From NCBI RefSeq assembly GCF_026210795.1, contig NC_089448.1, positions 1,364,001 through 1,428,000 of the forward strand: a DNA stretch of 64,000 bases, given 5' to 3'. The notes below the pieces were generated by a model. The model did no database searches, had not been told where the DNA came from, and saw nothing but the letters and a program-made list of their open reading frames with translations. This stretch comes from Rhizophagus irregularis. Lineage: Eukaryota > Glomeromycota > Glomeromycetes > Glomerales > Glomeraceae. Below, piece by piece: positions 55,326 through 64,000 of the stretch (positions are counted from its first letter, which is position 1; the number at the start of each line of letters is the position of its first letter). The translations under genes were made by a program, and so were the position numbers.

Positions 55326-56819
55326 ATGTCCAAACTTAATAAAGATATTCTTTTCTTAATATTTGAAGAATTACAAGATGATTCAAAATCCCTTTTTTCA
55401 TGTCTAATGGTTAATAGACTTTGGTGTGAAACTGTGATACCGATTTTATGGAGGAATCCTTGGTGCTACAGTAATATTAATTATGCGAATAAAACCTATT
55501 TGTTTTTCATTATTGCTTGCTATTTATTAGATGATATAAAAGAATTTATAACAGAACAAGAAATCAAATTACCTTCGGGTTCAAATCAATCGCTCTTTTT
55601 TGATTATTTATCTTTCTGCAGAAGTATCAATGTAACTACTATAAACAGTATAATTTCTATTGGATCATCTTTAACTTATAACCGATTTTCTATGCAACAA
55701 GAATTTTATTTTCTCTTTATGAAAAAATGTCCAGAATTGAGATACTTGGATATGGGATCAATTAAACATCAAATACTTTGTTTTCCAGAAGCGAAAGTTC
55801 ATCTTGAATCACTTTATGAATTAAGATGTGACACATCTATTGATTCTTTATATTTTTATGGATTATCACGTTCCTGTCATTATATACAGAAATTCATCAT
55901 TGATAATATAAATACAAAACCTAATTATGGAATTGTTAAATTAATTGAGGTCCAGAAGAACTTAAAGCATTTTGAATGGGAAGATAATTTTTATGAAGTG
56001 CATTTTAAGAATGGTAATCCATACGATGAAATTTTTCTTGCACTAGAAAAGAAAGCAGAAAGTCTCAATTATTTAAAAGTATTCTTCCTACGTGTGAGTA
56101 ATTATGAACACACATTATTTCAAAAGATACTTCCAAAATTTTATAAGCTAAAAATACTAATAATTGAAAGCTATTTTTATTTTGATGGGGAACAAATAGA
56201 AAAATTGAAAATGCAGGGTTATCATGAACTTGAAATTCTTAATATAGGATGTAATGAATTAAATTTAATTCCTAGTATAATTAAAAATAGCGGAGGATGT
56301 CTTAAGAAAATTTTATTTAACCCCTATGATTCCATTGATTACAAAGATGATAGCTTTAATGAAGTTTCTCTCAAATTTATTCGTAATATTTATAAAAATT
56401 GTCCTTTAATTAAATATTTGTCAATTGCATTTCCGCCATCAGAAGAACATTTCGCTGAATTTGAAAAATTACTTAAAATTTGTCAAAATTTAAAATCACT
56501 ATTATTAATTATATATAATATGGATGAAATTAAAACTGAGGAAATGTTGAAAAATGGGGAAATTTTATTAAAAATATTAATTAGATCGGCTCCAGCTAAT
56601 TTAAAAGAAATTAGATTTGGTGATGATAATTTACGATTTTCTTTAGAAAACTTGGAAGAATTCTTAGAAAAATGGAAAGGTAGACATGCACTTACTATAT
56701 TTACTATGGATTCTAACTTTAAAAGAAAAGATTATACAAAATTGATCAATAAATATGAAAGTGATGGAGTAATCAAATATTTCAAATATTTTAGTCACAT
56801 AGATTCACTTAGTTATTGA
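55326..56819 (+). CDS. F-box/leucine-rich repeat-like protein, paralog B (497 aa)
   Basis: F-box at residues 2-45 (LNKDILFLIFEELQDDSKSL, CLMVNRLWCETVIPILWRNPW), then LRR-like repeats to the C-terminus (LRYLDMGSI, LKHFEWEDN, LNYLKVFF, LKILIIESYF, LEILNIGCNEL, LKSLLLIIYN, LKEIRFGDD). Single exon, intact. Most similar to paralog C, 3,330 bases downstream, with which it shares flanking sequence on both sides. The expected role is Skp1-linked substrate receptor of an SCF ligase. Differences from C are concentrated in the middle (residues about 225-280), as might be expected of a ligand-facing region. Confidence 0.9.
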   Translation: MSKLNKDILFLIFEELQDDSKSLFSCLMVNRLWCETVIPILWRNPWCYSNINYANKTYLFFIIACYLLDDIKEFITEQEIKLPSGSNQSLFFDYLSFCRSINVTTINSIISIGSSLTYNRFSMQQEFYFLFMKKCPELRYLDMGSIKHQILCFPEAKVHLESLYELRCDTSIDSLYFYGLSRSCHYIQKFIIDNINTKPNYGIVKLIEVQKNLKHFEWEDNFYEVHFKNGNPYDEIFLALEKKAESLNYLKVFFLRVSNYEHTLFQKILPKFYKLKILIIESYFYFDGEQIEKLKMQGYHELEILNIGCNELNLIPSIIKNSGGCLKKILFNPYDSIDYKDDSFNEVSLKFIRNIYKNCPLIKYLSIAFPPSEEHFAEFEKLLKICQNLKSLLLIIYNMDEIKTEEMLKNGEILLKILIRSAPANLKEIRFGDDNLRFSLENLEEFLEKWKGRHALTIFTMDSNFKRKDYTKLINKYESDGVIKYFKYFSHIDSLSY

Positions 56820-57510
56820 TAGTTATTGTGTTTAATGTTTAGCAAGCCATAGACAATATGAATGTTATTGTTTAATTTAGCAAGAATTCAAAGTATTAAT
56901 TGTAAAAATTTGTAGTCTATGTTTTTCATAAGATTATAATGTATGATGTAACTATTATATCAAAATAATAGACGAAATCAGATCTGCCGAGTAATTAATA
57001 TATTATGTTCTGAAGATTTGGACTTCTATATATTTTGCAAGTAATTGATCGTTTAAAGTACTGTTCATAAGATCTAAATTAATAACAAAGTAGTATACTC
57101 TTTTTTGCATATAACGTAACGATATAATTCCAGTTAACATCATAGTCGTCGTATTATGACATCACTAAATTATCAGGCAGATCCATGATGAAATATATGT
57201 CTAATTACTGCTAATTGACTATTAAGTCATTAATCGTTATAATTATTATGCGGACAGTAATTGAACAATACTATTTTTATAGTTCATAATAAATTATGGT
57301 TTATATATTTTTATAATATTAACTTACATGATTTTCAACTTAAATTAATTAAAAACATAAGTATTATAAATTAAAAGCTTAAGTAGTTAAAGCAGTAGGT
57401 GATTAGGTCACGAAAAATTAATATTTAGGCCGGGTAATAAAATGAAAAATTAATTTTAATTTCCTGAAACTGACGGTTTATGGTTTATGGAATATGAACG
57501 TACAGTATAT
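56820..57510. repeat. 3' flank of paralog B, duplicated downstream of paralog C
   Basis: Phrases such as AGCAAGCCATAGACAATA, TTTGTAGTCTATGTTTTTC, GACGAAATCAGATCTGCCGAGTAA and AATAATTGATCGTTTAA recur in the same order at 60,156-60,770. The tandem duplication therefore covers upstream block, gene and about 650 bases of 3' flank. No gene is present in either flank. Confidence 0.8.
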
Positions 57511-57519
57511 GATGTGACG

Positions 57520-58108
57520 TAGAGTTGCGATTAGTGCTTCGATCCGGATTGATCCGTTGATTAGCATCAACATTTTTCTATTATTTTTGTCAAACTATAA
57601 TTTTTGTCAGATTTAAAAAAATTATTCTTCTACAAATTTTATTAATTTTGGCCAAACTTATAGCTCCAACTCAAATAAACCGTTGCCAAACCGTAGTAAA
57701 CCGCGGATTGATCCGTTAAAATCCCATCCGGATCGAAGCACTAGTTGCGATCCGCCAATCCGTAAATAAACACATTTCAGCCATTTTATGAATATTAAGT
57801 CAATAAAAAGTATTTTTTTTTTTATAGATATCTTATGAATATCTATCAATACATAATATAATAAAAAAAATTGTCTTCGAAAGTAAAAGTAGAGAGAAAA
57901 TTAAAACGGATTGAAATTTATCCGGATCGGACGAAAATCAATCCGTTTTATTTTCTCTTTTTTTTTATTAAATGGTAATTTTTAAATTACTAGATTGTGC
58001 ATTGGGATGCAGTCTTATAATATATAAAAAAATTTAATCTTTATTAATTAAAATCCGTATATAATTGCCAAATTGTGCCCTTTCGAATTCATCCGGATCG
58101 TAACTCTA
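57520..58108. mobile_element. hAT-like element between the tandem F-box genes, itself carrying a nested hAT-like MITE
   Basis: Inverted ends TAGAGTTGCGATCCG and TAGAGTTACGATCCGG lie in a target repeat GATGTGACG/AATGTGACG (57,511-57,519 and 58,109-58,117, 8 of 9 alike). Subterminal ATCCGGATCG and ATCCGTTTTA words are repeated. Without the nested MITE the element would be about 370 bases. No coding sequence. The ends are hAT-like. Confidence 0.75.
57532..57743. mobile_element. 212-bp hAT-like MITE nested in the preceding element
   Basis: Inverted ends TAGTGCTTCGATCCGGAT with an exact 8-base duplication GTTGCGAT (57,524-57,531 and 57,744-57,751). It inserted into the terminal repeat of the older element only 12 bases from its end. 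Its end shares CGATCCGGAT with the host element, suggesting related families. Confidence 0.9.
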
Positions 58109-58404
58109 AATGTGACGTCCAACTAGTAGGGATGCTATTTCAGAAAAATATGTACTTTAAAATGACATTAACTATAAACGTCTTTATATACAGTAGATAG
58201 GATAAATTAATTATATCACTAAAGTTTCACGATGCAGATATGATTTGGAAAAATATTATGACGAACAAAATGGAGGATTTGTTGTACTAACTAAATTCTG
58301 ACTGACTATTTTTGTGAATGGGCTACAGTAAATATTTGTCAATTTATTTTTCGGATATATTTATTAATAGTAAGCCGCAAATTTTTTTTTATCACATAAT
58401 ATTG

Positions 58405-58500
58405 GGCGTAATTTTTGTTTATTTATTTTCGTTACTGTGAAACATTACTTATGCCATTTGATCAAGTTTATGGTCGTACAGAATAATCAAATTTAGCAAG
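58405..58500 (+). promoter_or_regulatory. Upstream block conserved in the three F-box paralogs (copy C)
   Basis: GGGCGTAATTTTTG, TTTATTTTCGTTACTGTGAAACATTA, TGATCAAGTTTATGGTCGTACAGAATAATCAAATTTAGC lie about 155-250 bases upstream of paralog C, in the same order as copies A and B. Confidence 0.55.
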
Positions 58501-58655
58501 TTCTTTTTTTATATATATGTAAAAAAAAAAGTAATTGTCGTTCCTATATTTTAATATTTTGAAAAATTATTTTTTGAAAATATTTTTAGAAGTTTCACTT
58601 ATAAAAAATTATTTTAAGCCATTTTATTATTATTATTTTTTTTTTTGAATAAAGA

Positions 58656-60155
58656 ATGTCCAGTCTCAATAAAGATATTCTTTTCTTAATATTTGAAGAA
58701 TTACAAGATGATTCAAAATCCCTTTTTTCATGTCTAATGGTTAATAGACTTTGGTGTGAAACTGTGGTACCGATTTTATGGAGGAATCCTTGGTGTTATA
58801 AAAATATTAATTATGCGAATAAACCCTATTTATTTTTCATTATTGCTTGCTATTTATTAGATGATATAAAAGAATTCATAACAGAAGGAATCAAATTACC
58901 TTCGGGTTCAAATCAATCGCTCTTATTTGATTATTTTTCTTTCTGCAGAAGTATCAATGTAAATACTATAAATAATATAATTTCTATTGGATCAACTTTT
59001 GCTTATAATCAATTTTTTATGCAACAAGAATTTTACTCTCTCTTTATGAGAAAATGTCCAGAATTGAAGTATTTTGATATGAAGTCAATTAAGCATCAAA
59101 TATTTTATTTTCCAGAAGCCATTGTTCGTCTTGAGTCACTCTGCGAATTAAAATGTAATACATCTATTGATACTTCATATTTTTATGGATTATCGCAATA
59201 CTGTCAATATATACAGAGACTCATTATCATTAATATGGACACAAAATCTAATCATGGGATTGTTAAATTAATCGAGGTTCAGAAGAACTTAAAGCATTTT
59301 GAATGGCAAGATAATTTTTATGAAGAGCTTTTTATGAATGATGATTGTTACGAAAATGTTCTTCTTGCATTAGAAAAGAAAGCAGAAAGTCTTAATTGTT
59401 TAAGAATATATTTCGAATATATAGAAAATTATGATCACACATTATTGCAAAAGATACTTCCAAAATTTTATAAACTAAAAATATTAATAATTGAGAGCTT
59501 TTTTTATTTTTATGAAGAACAATTAGAAAAATTGAAAATTCAGGTTTATCATGAACTTGAAATTCTTAATATAGGATGTAATAGATTAAATTTAATTTCT
59601 AGTATAATTAAAAATAGCGGAGGATGTCTTAAGAAACTTTTATTTAGGCCCTATAATGTTATTGGTAGCGAATATGATAGCTTTAATGAAAATTCTCTCA
59701 AATTTATTCGTGAAATTTATGAAAATTGTCCTTCAATTGAATATTTGACCATTGCATTTTCACCATCAGAAGGACATTTCGCTGAATTTGAAAAATTACT
59801 TAAAATTTGTCAAAATTTAAAATTGTTATTGTTAATTGTATATAATAATATGGATGAAATTGAAACTGAGGAAATGTTGAAAAATGGGGAAATTTTATTA
59901 AAAATATTAATTAGATCAGCCCCAGCTAATTTAAAAGAAATTAGATTTGGTGATGATGATTTACAATTTTCTTTAGAAAACTTGGAAGAATTCTTAGAAA
60001 AATGGAGAGGTAGACATGCACTTACCATATTTACTGTTGGTTCTATTTATATGGGAGAAAACTATACAAAACTAATCGATAAATATAAAAGTGATGGGGT
60101 AATCAAAGATTTTAAATATTTTCGTTATATGGATTCACTTAGTTATTATTTTTAA
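58656..60155 (+). CDS. F-box/leucine-rich repeat-like protein, paralog C (499 aa)
   Basis: Same architecture as paralog B: F-box at residues 2-45 with MSSLNKDILFLIFEELQDDS, then LRR-like repeats (LKYFDMKSI, LESLCELKCN, LKHFEWQDN, LNCLRIYF, LKILIIESFF, LEILNIGCNRL, LKLLLLIVYN, LKEIRFGDDDL). Single exon and intact. Tandem duplicate of B. The first 60 codons are nearly identical at DNA level, while the region coding residues about 130-280 has many replacements. Skp1-binding substrate receptor by family. The 3' flank (60,156-60,770) parallels that of B. Confidence 0.9.
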   Translation: MSSLNKDILFLIFEELQDDSKSLFSCLMVNRLWCETVVPILWRNPWCYKNINYANKPYLFFIIACYLLDDIKEFITEGIKLPSGSNQSLLFDYFSFCRSINVNTINNIISIGSTFAYNQFFMQQEFYSLFMRKCPELKYFDMKSIKHQIFYFPEAIVRLESLCELKCNTSIDTSYFYGLSQYCQYIQRLIIINMDTKSNHGIVKLIEVQKNLKHFEWQDNFYEELFMNDDCYENVLLALEKKAESLNCLRIYFEYIENYDHTLLQKILPKFYKLKILIIESFFYFYEEQLEKLKIQVYHELEILNIGCNRLNLISSIIKNSGGCLKKLLFRPYNVIGSEYDSFNENSLKFIREIYENCPSIEYLTIAFSPSEGHFAEFEKLLKICQNLKLLLLIVYNNMDEIETEEMLKNGEILLKILIRSAPANLKEIRFGDDDLQFSLENLEEFLEKWRGRHALTIFTVGSIYMGENYTKLIDKYKSDGVIKDFKYFRYMDSLSYYF

Positions 60156-61285
60156 TGTTTTGCAAGCCATAGACAATAATGTTATTGTTTAATTTAGCAA
60201 GAATTCAAAATATTAACGTTAATTGTAAATGTTTGTAGTCTATGTTTTTCCTAAGATTATAATGTATGTTGTAGTAACTATTCTATCAAAATAATAGACG
60301 AAATCAGATCTGCCGAGTAACTAATAAATTATGTTCTGATGATTTGGACTTCTATATTTGCACGACACTTGCAAATAATTGATCGTTTAAGTACTGTATA
60401 TAGGATCTGAATTAACCATAAAGTAGTATACTCTTTTTTGCATATAACGATATTAATTCAGTTAAACATCATAGTCGTCGTATTATAACATCACCAAATT
60501 ATCAGGAAGATCCCTGATGAAATATATGTCCAATAACTGATAACTGTTAATTGACTATTAAGTCATTAATCGTTATAATTATTATTTTTACGGACAGTAA
60601 TTGAACCATACTGTTTTTGTAGTTCATAAGGTTTATATATTTTTATTAATATTAACTAAGTATTATAAATTAATAGCTTAAAAATAGTAGGTGGTTAGAT
60701 CACGAAAAATGAATATTTAGGGTCTGTTAATAAAATAAAAAATTAATTTAATTTAAATATTAATATAATTTCGCATCAAATCAACGAATGCGCAGTAGTT
60801 ATCATGTGACTTATCCACGTGACTTGTGTAGCGCGATCAGCTTTTGCTAAATAAAATAATAAAAATAACATGTAACACACTCTCTTCTTTTCTTATTCCA
60901 CGTTAATATAATGTTTTAAAAATTTATTAAATAATAAAAAGAAGTAAAAAGCTTAAGCATATAATACTTTTACGAAGCTGTAAATGATTTTATTTAGTAA
61001 ACGCGTTTTTTTTTACTTTTTTTTTTATGATTAACAGGTATGGAAATATTTATTTATTGATATTGCTTAAATATCTATTCTTTTTCTAATAAAATTAATT
61101 AACATTTATTTTTAATTTTATAGCATAATTTTGATACTTTAGTTAAATGAAGTAGGTCTAGGAAGCTTAAATAACGCTATTCGGCAGGTATGGAACTACT
61201 TAAATATTAAATTTTATCAAAATATCTTGAATATTTGCAAAAATATCAATATTTTTTTGTTACTGTGCTACGCGCGGGTGGTATT
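60156..61285. other. 3' flank of paralog C and intergenic sequence
   Basis: 60,156-60,770 parallels the flank of paralog B. After that the sequence is AT-rich with no convincing gene. Confidence 0.55.
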
Positions 61286-61289
61286 TTCT

Positions 61290-62091
61290 TTATAGCGTAA
61301 TTTTGGTACGATGCCTTATCGTAAAGTAGTATTGTGACGTCATCAAGTTGTGCGTCAAGATTTCCTCCAAATCATCTAGTACTTTACGGGTCTTGCCAAT
61401 TAATTTTTCAAATTTTAATTGGATTCTTAAATTGCTTTTCTCCTGAACCGGACATTTGCTTTCAAGTTGATCAAGTATATGCACTGTCCTTACAATATCT
61501 CACCAAGTTTCTATAATAATTTAGAGTTGGGCAATAACCTCGATTTCTTCTTGCTCAATTATGGATTTTGTTCTTCTACATCGAACGTCAAAGCATGATT
61601 TAACAGACATATATATTGAGGCGACCTTCATCCTCAATTTCAAGCTCCACAATTGCATCGATTTGAGTCACGTTAAGAACAGCCTTCATGGCATCATCTA
61701 TCATCATTCCTATTCCGCAAATTTTCTCTGGTTCTCTCTATTTGGTCATAAGAAATGCGTTTTTTGATATTTCGCGAATCTTCGCATTTTCTCTTTTTGG
61801 ATAATGTTTGATTATTTAACCGATATATTGTACATTTCTAGTTGGGTAATTAAACTTTGAACTTTTCTGACTGATAATTCTTTCAATGCAATTATATATT
61901 TCTGGCTGTCTCAACCTACTTGTTTTAGCAGATGAAACACTATTCGAAACTCTAGAATTTTGAGAATTTAGAATCGTTTTAATTCCACTTCGATTACGTG
62001 GTCGTTGTGGCGTGGTTAATCGTTTATTGTTGGGAACTTCTTGACTTAAAAAGGCTGATTTGAAACTTTGACGAAATTCCTCGGTTCTCAT
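61290..62091 (-). CDS. Probable multi-exon gene of unknown function
   Basis: Exon 1 probably starts at the ATG at 62,091 (MRTEEFRQSFKSAFLSQEV), is Arg/Ser-rich (TPQRPRNRSGIK), and reads to 61,821. A donor GTTAAA there and an acceptor AACCAG at 61,728 give a 93-nt intron after which the frame stays open (EKICGIGMMIDDAMKAVLNV, VELEIEDEG) to about 61,610. A further open stretch (LDQLESKCPVQEKSNLRIQ, GKTRKVLDDLEEILTHNL) to 61,290 would be a last, coil-like exon; the intron between is uncertain. The upstream part of the same frame (to 62,199) is a hydrophobic translation of AT-rich sequence and probably not coding. I recognise no domain. Confidence 0.45.
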
Positions 62092-62199
62092 TTTTACAAA
62101 ATTAAAGATGTAACAAAATGAAAAAATTTTCGAGAGCGATGAAAGCAATGTTATGGTAAAGAAAAAAGAAAATAAAAATGCGAAGGAAATAAGAAACAA

Positions 62200-62945
62200 A
62201 ATTACTTATTTATAAGAGGAAAGGGTAGCATATGTCATCATGTACTCTACTTTAAAAGAGAAATTAGTTAAATCCTGACGCTAATTTGGCCAATAACTAC
62301 AGGCTGGCTAGTAGCAAGGCGATCATCATGAATAATTAGGGTATGAGGGTGAACGAGGTTTAAGACGTTAGAAGGAGTTCACGGTGGATACGTAAATTAT
62401 GAGGGATATTATGAAGTTACTTTCAGCTGGACACAGAATGAGTTAGTTAAAAATGACCGAATATTTCAATGTGGTACAGTTACCTGCAAGTTTACAACTG
62501 GTTCGGGGAATTTGTTGATGAGTAAGTACAAATGTAAATTTTTATTTACGTTATAATTAAAACAATTACCTATATGATATATGATAAATACGATAGCCAT
62601 CCTTTAGTTAAATTGATTGTAAACTAATTGTTGAAGAGTAGAGCGTGATAGAATAGGTCTATATCGCGATGGGTTTGATTGATTATTATTAGTTTTGCAA
62701 GTAACAAGATAATTTTGATTGAGAGTTGTAGGCTCATAGCATGGCTTTTAGGTTGATGTAGTTATGCACCTTGTACTAAATATTTTACATGTTAAATAAA
62801 AAAAGAATTTTATCGCAAGTATCACAAGTTTACATTTTATTTATACAAAAATTATGACTATACGCGTCAACCATTATCTTGTATATTAATATTATTACAC
62901 CTATATAAAGGCTTATACTAAAAACAATTGGATTAATAAAATAAT
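62200..62945. other. No gene seen
   Basis: 62,270-62,520 is less AT-rich, but I find no convincing frame. Confidence 0.5.
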
Positions 62946-62949
62946 AAAT

Positions 62950-63740
62950 AAATACTGTACATATATATATATAAATATATACCTAACTTGATGAGTAGGT
63001 TTAAGTACTTCATCTCCTTCGATCGTCTTAGACAAAAAGCCATCATTACATGATTTTGCTTCCTTCCAATATTGTGACCATCTTCACCTAGTTTAATATA
63101 AGGAGTATCTCCTGATTTTATTATAGATTTCTCCAAATAGGAATTAATACATTAAGCAAAGTTAAAAGAGAGCGGAAAGCACCATTTCCTATTTCATGAT
63201 CATCTATTAAAATATCAGTGGTATCATTAATACTATATAGATCTCATCTACATTGAAAATTTCTATGGGTATTGAGTATTTATAAGATTATTTATCTATC
63301 AGCAACCAAATATTCATGAAAAAGAAAAGGTACAACTGCTTCTAAGTGGCGGTATCCATCACGGCATCATCACAAACACGTACAACAGCATCATAAGTAC
63401 TTGCAGGAATTGAATCTTTAAATTTAATATAGACTTGATTTTCTTTGTAGTCAAGATCAATACAGCGTACATATACGATTGGCTGTCCAGAGAAATTCGT
63501 CAATTTATGCTTAACATTTAATTGATCAACCGCCTTTTGATTTCAAAAAGTAATAAAATTTAATTAAAAAAAAATGCAAATTAAAATATTAATATAAATA
63601 TTAATTACAGAATATACCTCTAAAAATGCGTTAGCAACTGCTGTAGAAGATTTTGTACTATTCTGTACGATTTTCCTTGTATTACATATTTTTGTATTTG
63701 AAATATATTTAGTTTCTTTATTTTCACACCTTTTTCAATT
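62950..63740 (-). pseudogene. Spliced, frameshifted relic of a multi-exon gene (Rhizophagus-expanded uncharacterised family)
   Basis: On the minus strand CENKETKYISNTKICNTRK...SSTAVANAFLE (about 63,730-63,618) is followed by an 84-nt GT-AG intron (63,617-63,534), then AVDQLNVKHKLTNFSGQPIV, YVRCIDLDYKENQVYIKFKD, ASTYDAVVRVCDDAVMDTAT and a stop near 63,345. Further on, KSGDTPYIKLGEDGHNIGRK and QNHVMMAFC (about 63,120-63,030) continue in another frame as KTIEGDEVLKPTHQV, a frameshift near 63,030. From memory, DGRNVGRKQxHVM and EGDEVLKPxHQ phrases belong to an uncharacterised protein family common in these fungi, perhaps transposon-borne. The 3' end is missing. Confidence 0.6.
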
Positions 63741-63824
63741 ATATAGTTATTAATCAGTAACAATGCTAATATCACGTGTATAGCGTGATATAATCCGCAG
63801 TTCGAATGTTTGATCAACTACTCT

Positions 63825-64000
63825 ATCTATTTTTTTTTATTTTTTTTTTCATTCTTTCCGTTCCCTCCCTTGGTACCTTTCGCCTCTCCCTCGTCCTTTC
63901 CTCTTCCTTTCCCTTTACTTTTACATTTCCCTTTTCTTTTCTTTTCTTTCCCTTTTCGCACTTTTTGTTGAAAAAAATCTTAGTTATCTCTCCTTAGATG
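63825..64000. other. Pyrimidine-rich tract at the window edge
   Basis: C/T-rich low-complexity sequence (CCTTTCC, CCCTTTTC) like those at 37.4 and 38.5 kb. The 63-codon frame is its translation. Confidence 0.7.

Overview
The window looks like a chromosomal segment of an arbuscular-mycorrhizal fungus, most probably Rhizophagus or a close Glomeromycotina relative. I infer this from the strong AT bias, short GT-AG introns of about 75-95 bases, a Sel1-repeat/protein-kinase gene with an HGDFH catalytic loop, three F-box/leucine-rich paralogs starting MSKLNKDILF or similar, a coiled-coil AIG1-like GTPase relic, and the density of nested transposons. No search was run, so the taxon is an inference.

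Layout. 1-20.3 kb is almost entirely repeats. Two inverted arms (about 650-1,995 and 18,720-20,300) bracket a 5'-truncated LINE with poly(A) and a 15-bp target duplication, an 8.2-kb palindromic element, a 3.3-kb fold-back element nested inside that one (8-bp duplication, with the empty site preserved in the opposite arm), a 51-bp satellite and a 20-bp minisatellite. 20.3-32.7 kb is one coiled-coil/GTPase gene, on the plus strand, broken by successive insertions: a palindromic-element end, a 211-bp MULE-like MITE, a 5.8-kb element with an unusual, decayed DDE-type transposase, and a 3.9-kb CACTA-like element sitting exactly in the P-loop. Each junction can be read, and three of the insertions keep coding sequence recognisable on both sides. 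33.7-39.6 kb holds a hAT-like MITE, a 2.6-kb CACTA-like element, a CACTA-like MITE and pyrimidine-rich minisatellites.

From 41.6 kb the window becomes genic: a two-exon Sel1/kinase gene (1,416 aa, minus), a kinase relic, three complete F-box paralogs (one minus, two plus in tandem) that share a conserved upstream block, a probable multi-exon gene of unknown function near 62 kb, and a spliced, frameshifted gene relic at the right edge. Two hAT-like elements, one inside the other, sit between the tandem F-box copies.

How the genes relate. The kinase and F-box genes belong to families that are greatly expanded in these fungi and probably act in signalling and in substrate selection for ubiquitination. 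Nothing ties them into one pathway here. The most unusual signal is a set of tandem arrays inside the CACTA-like elements in which each unit is a 22-50-base exon-like block between a T-rich TAG acceptor and a GTAAGT/GTGAGT donor. In one array the seven blocks join into a single open frame.
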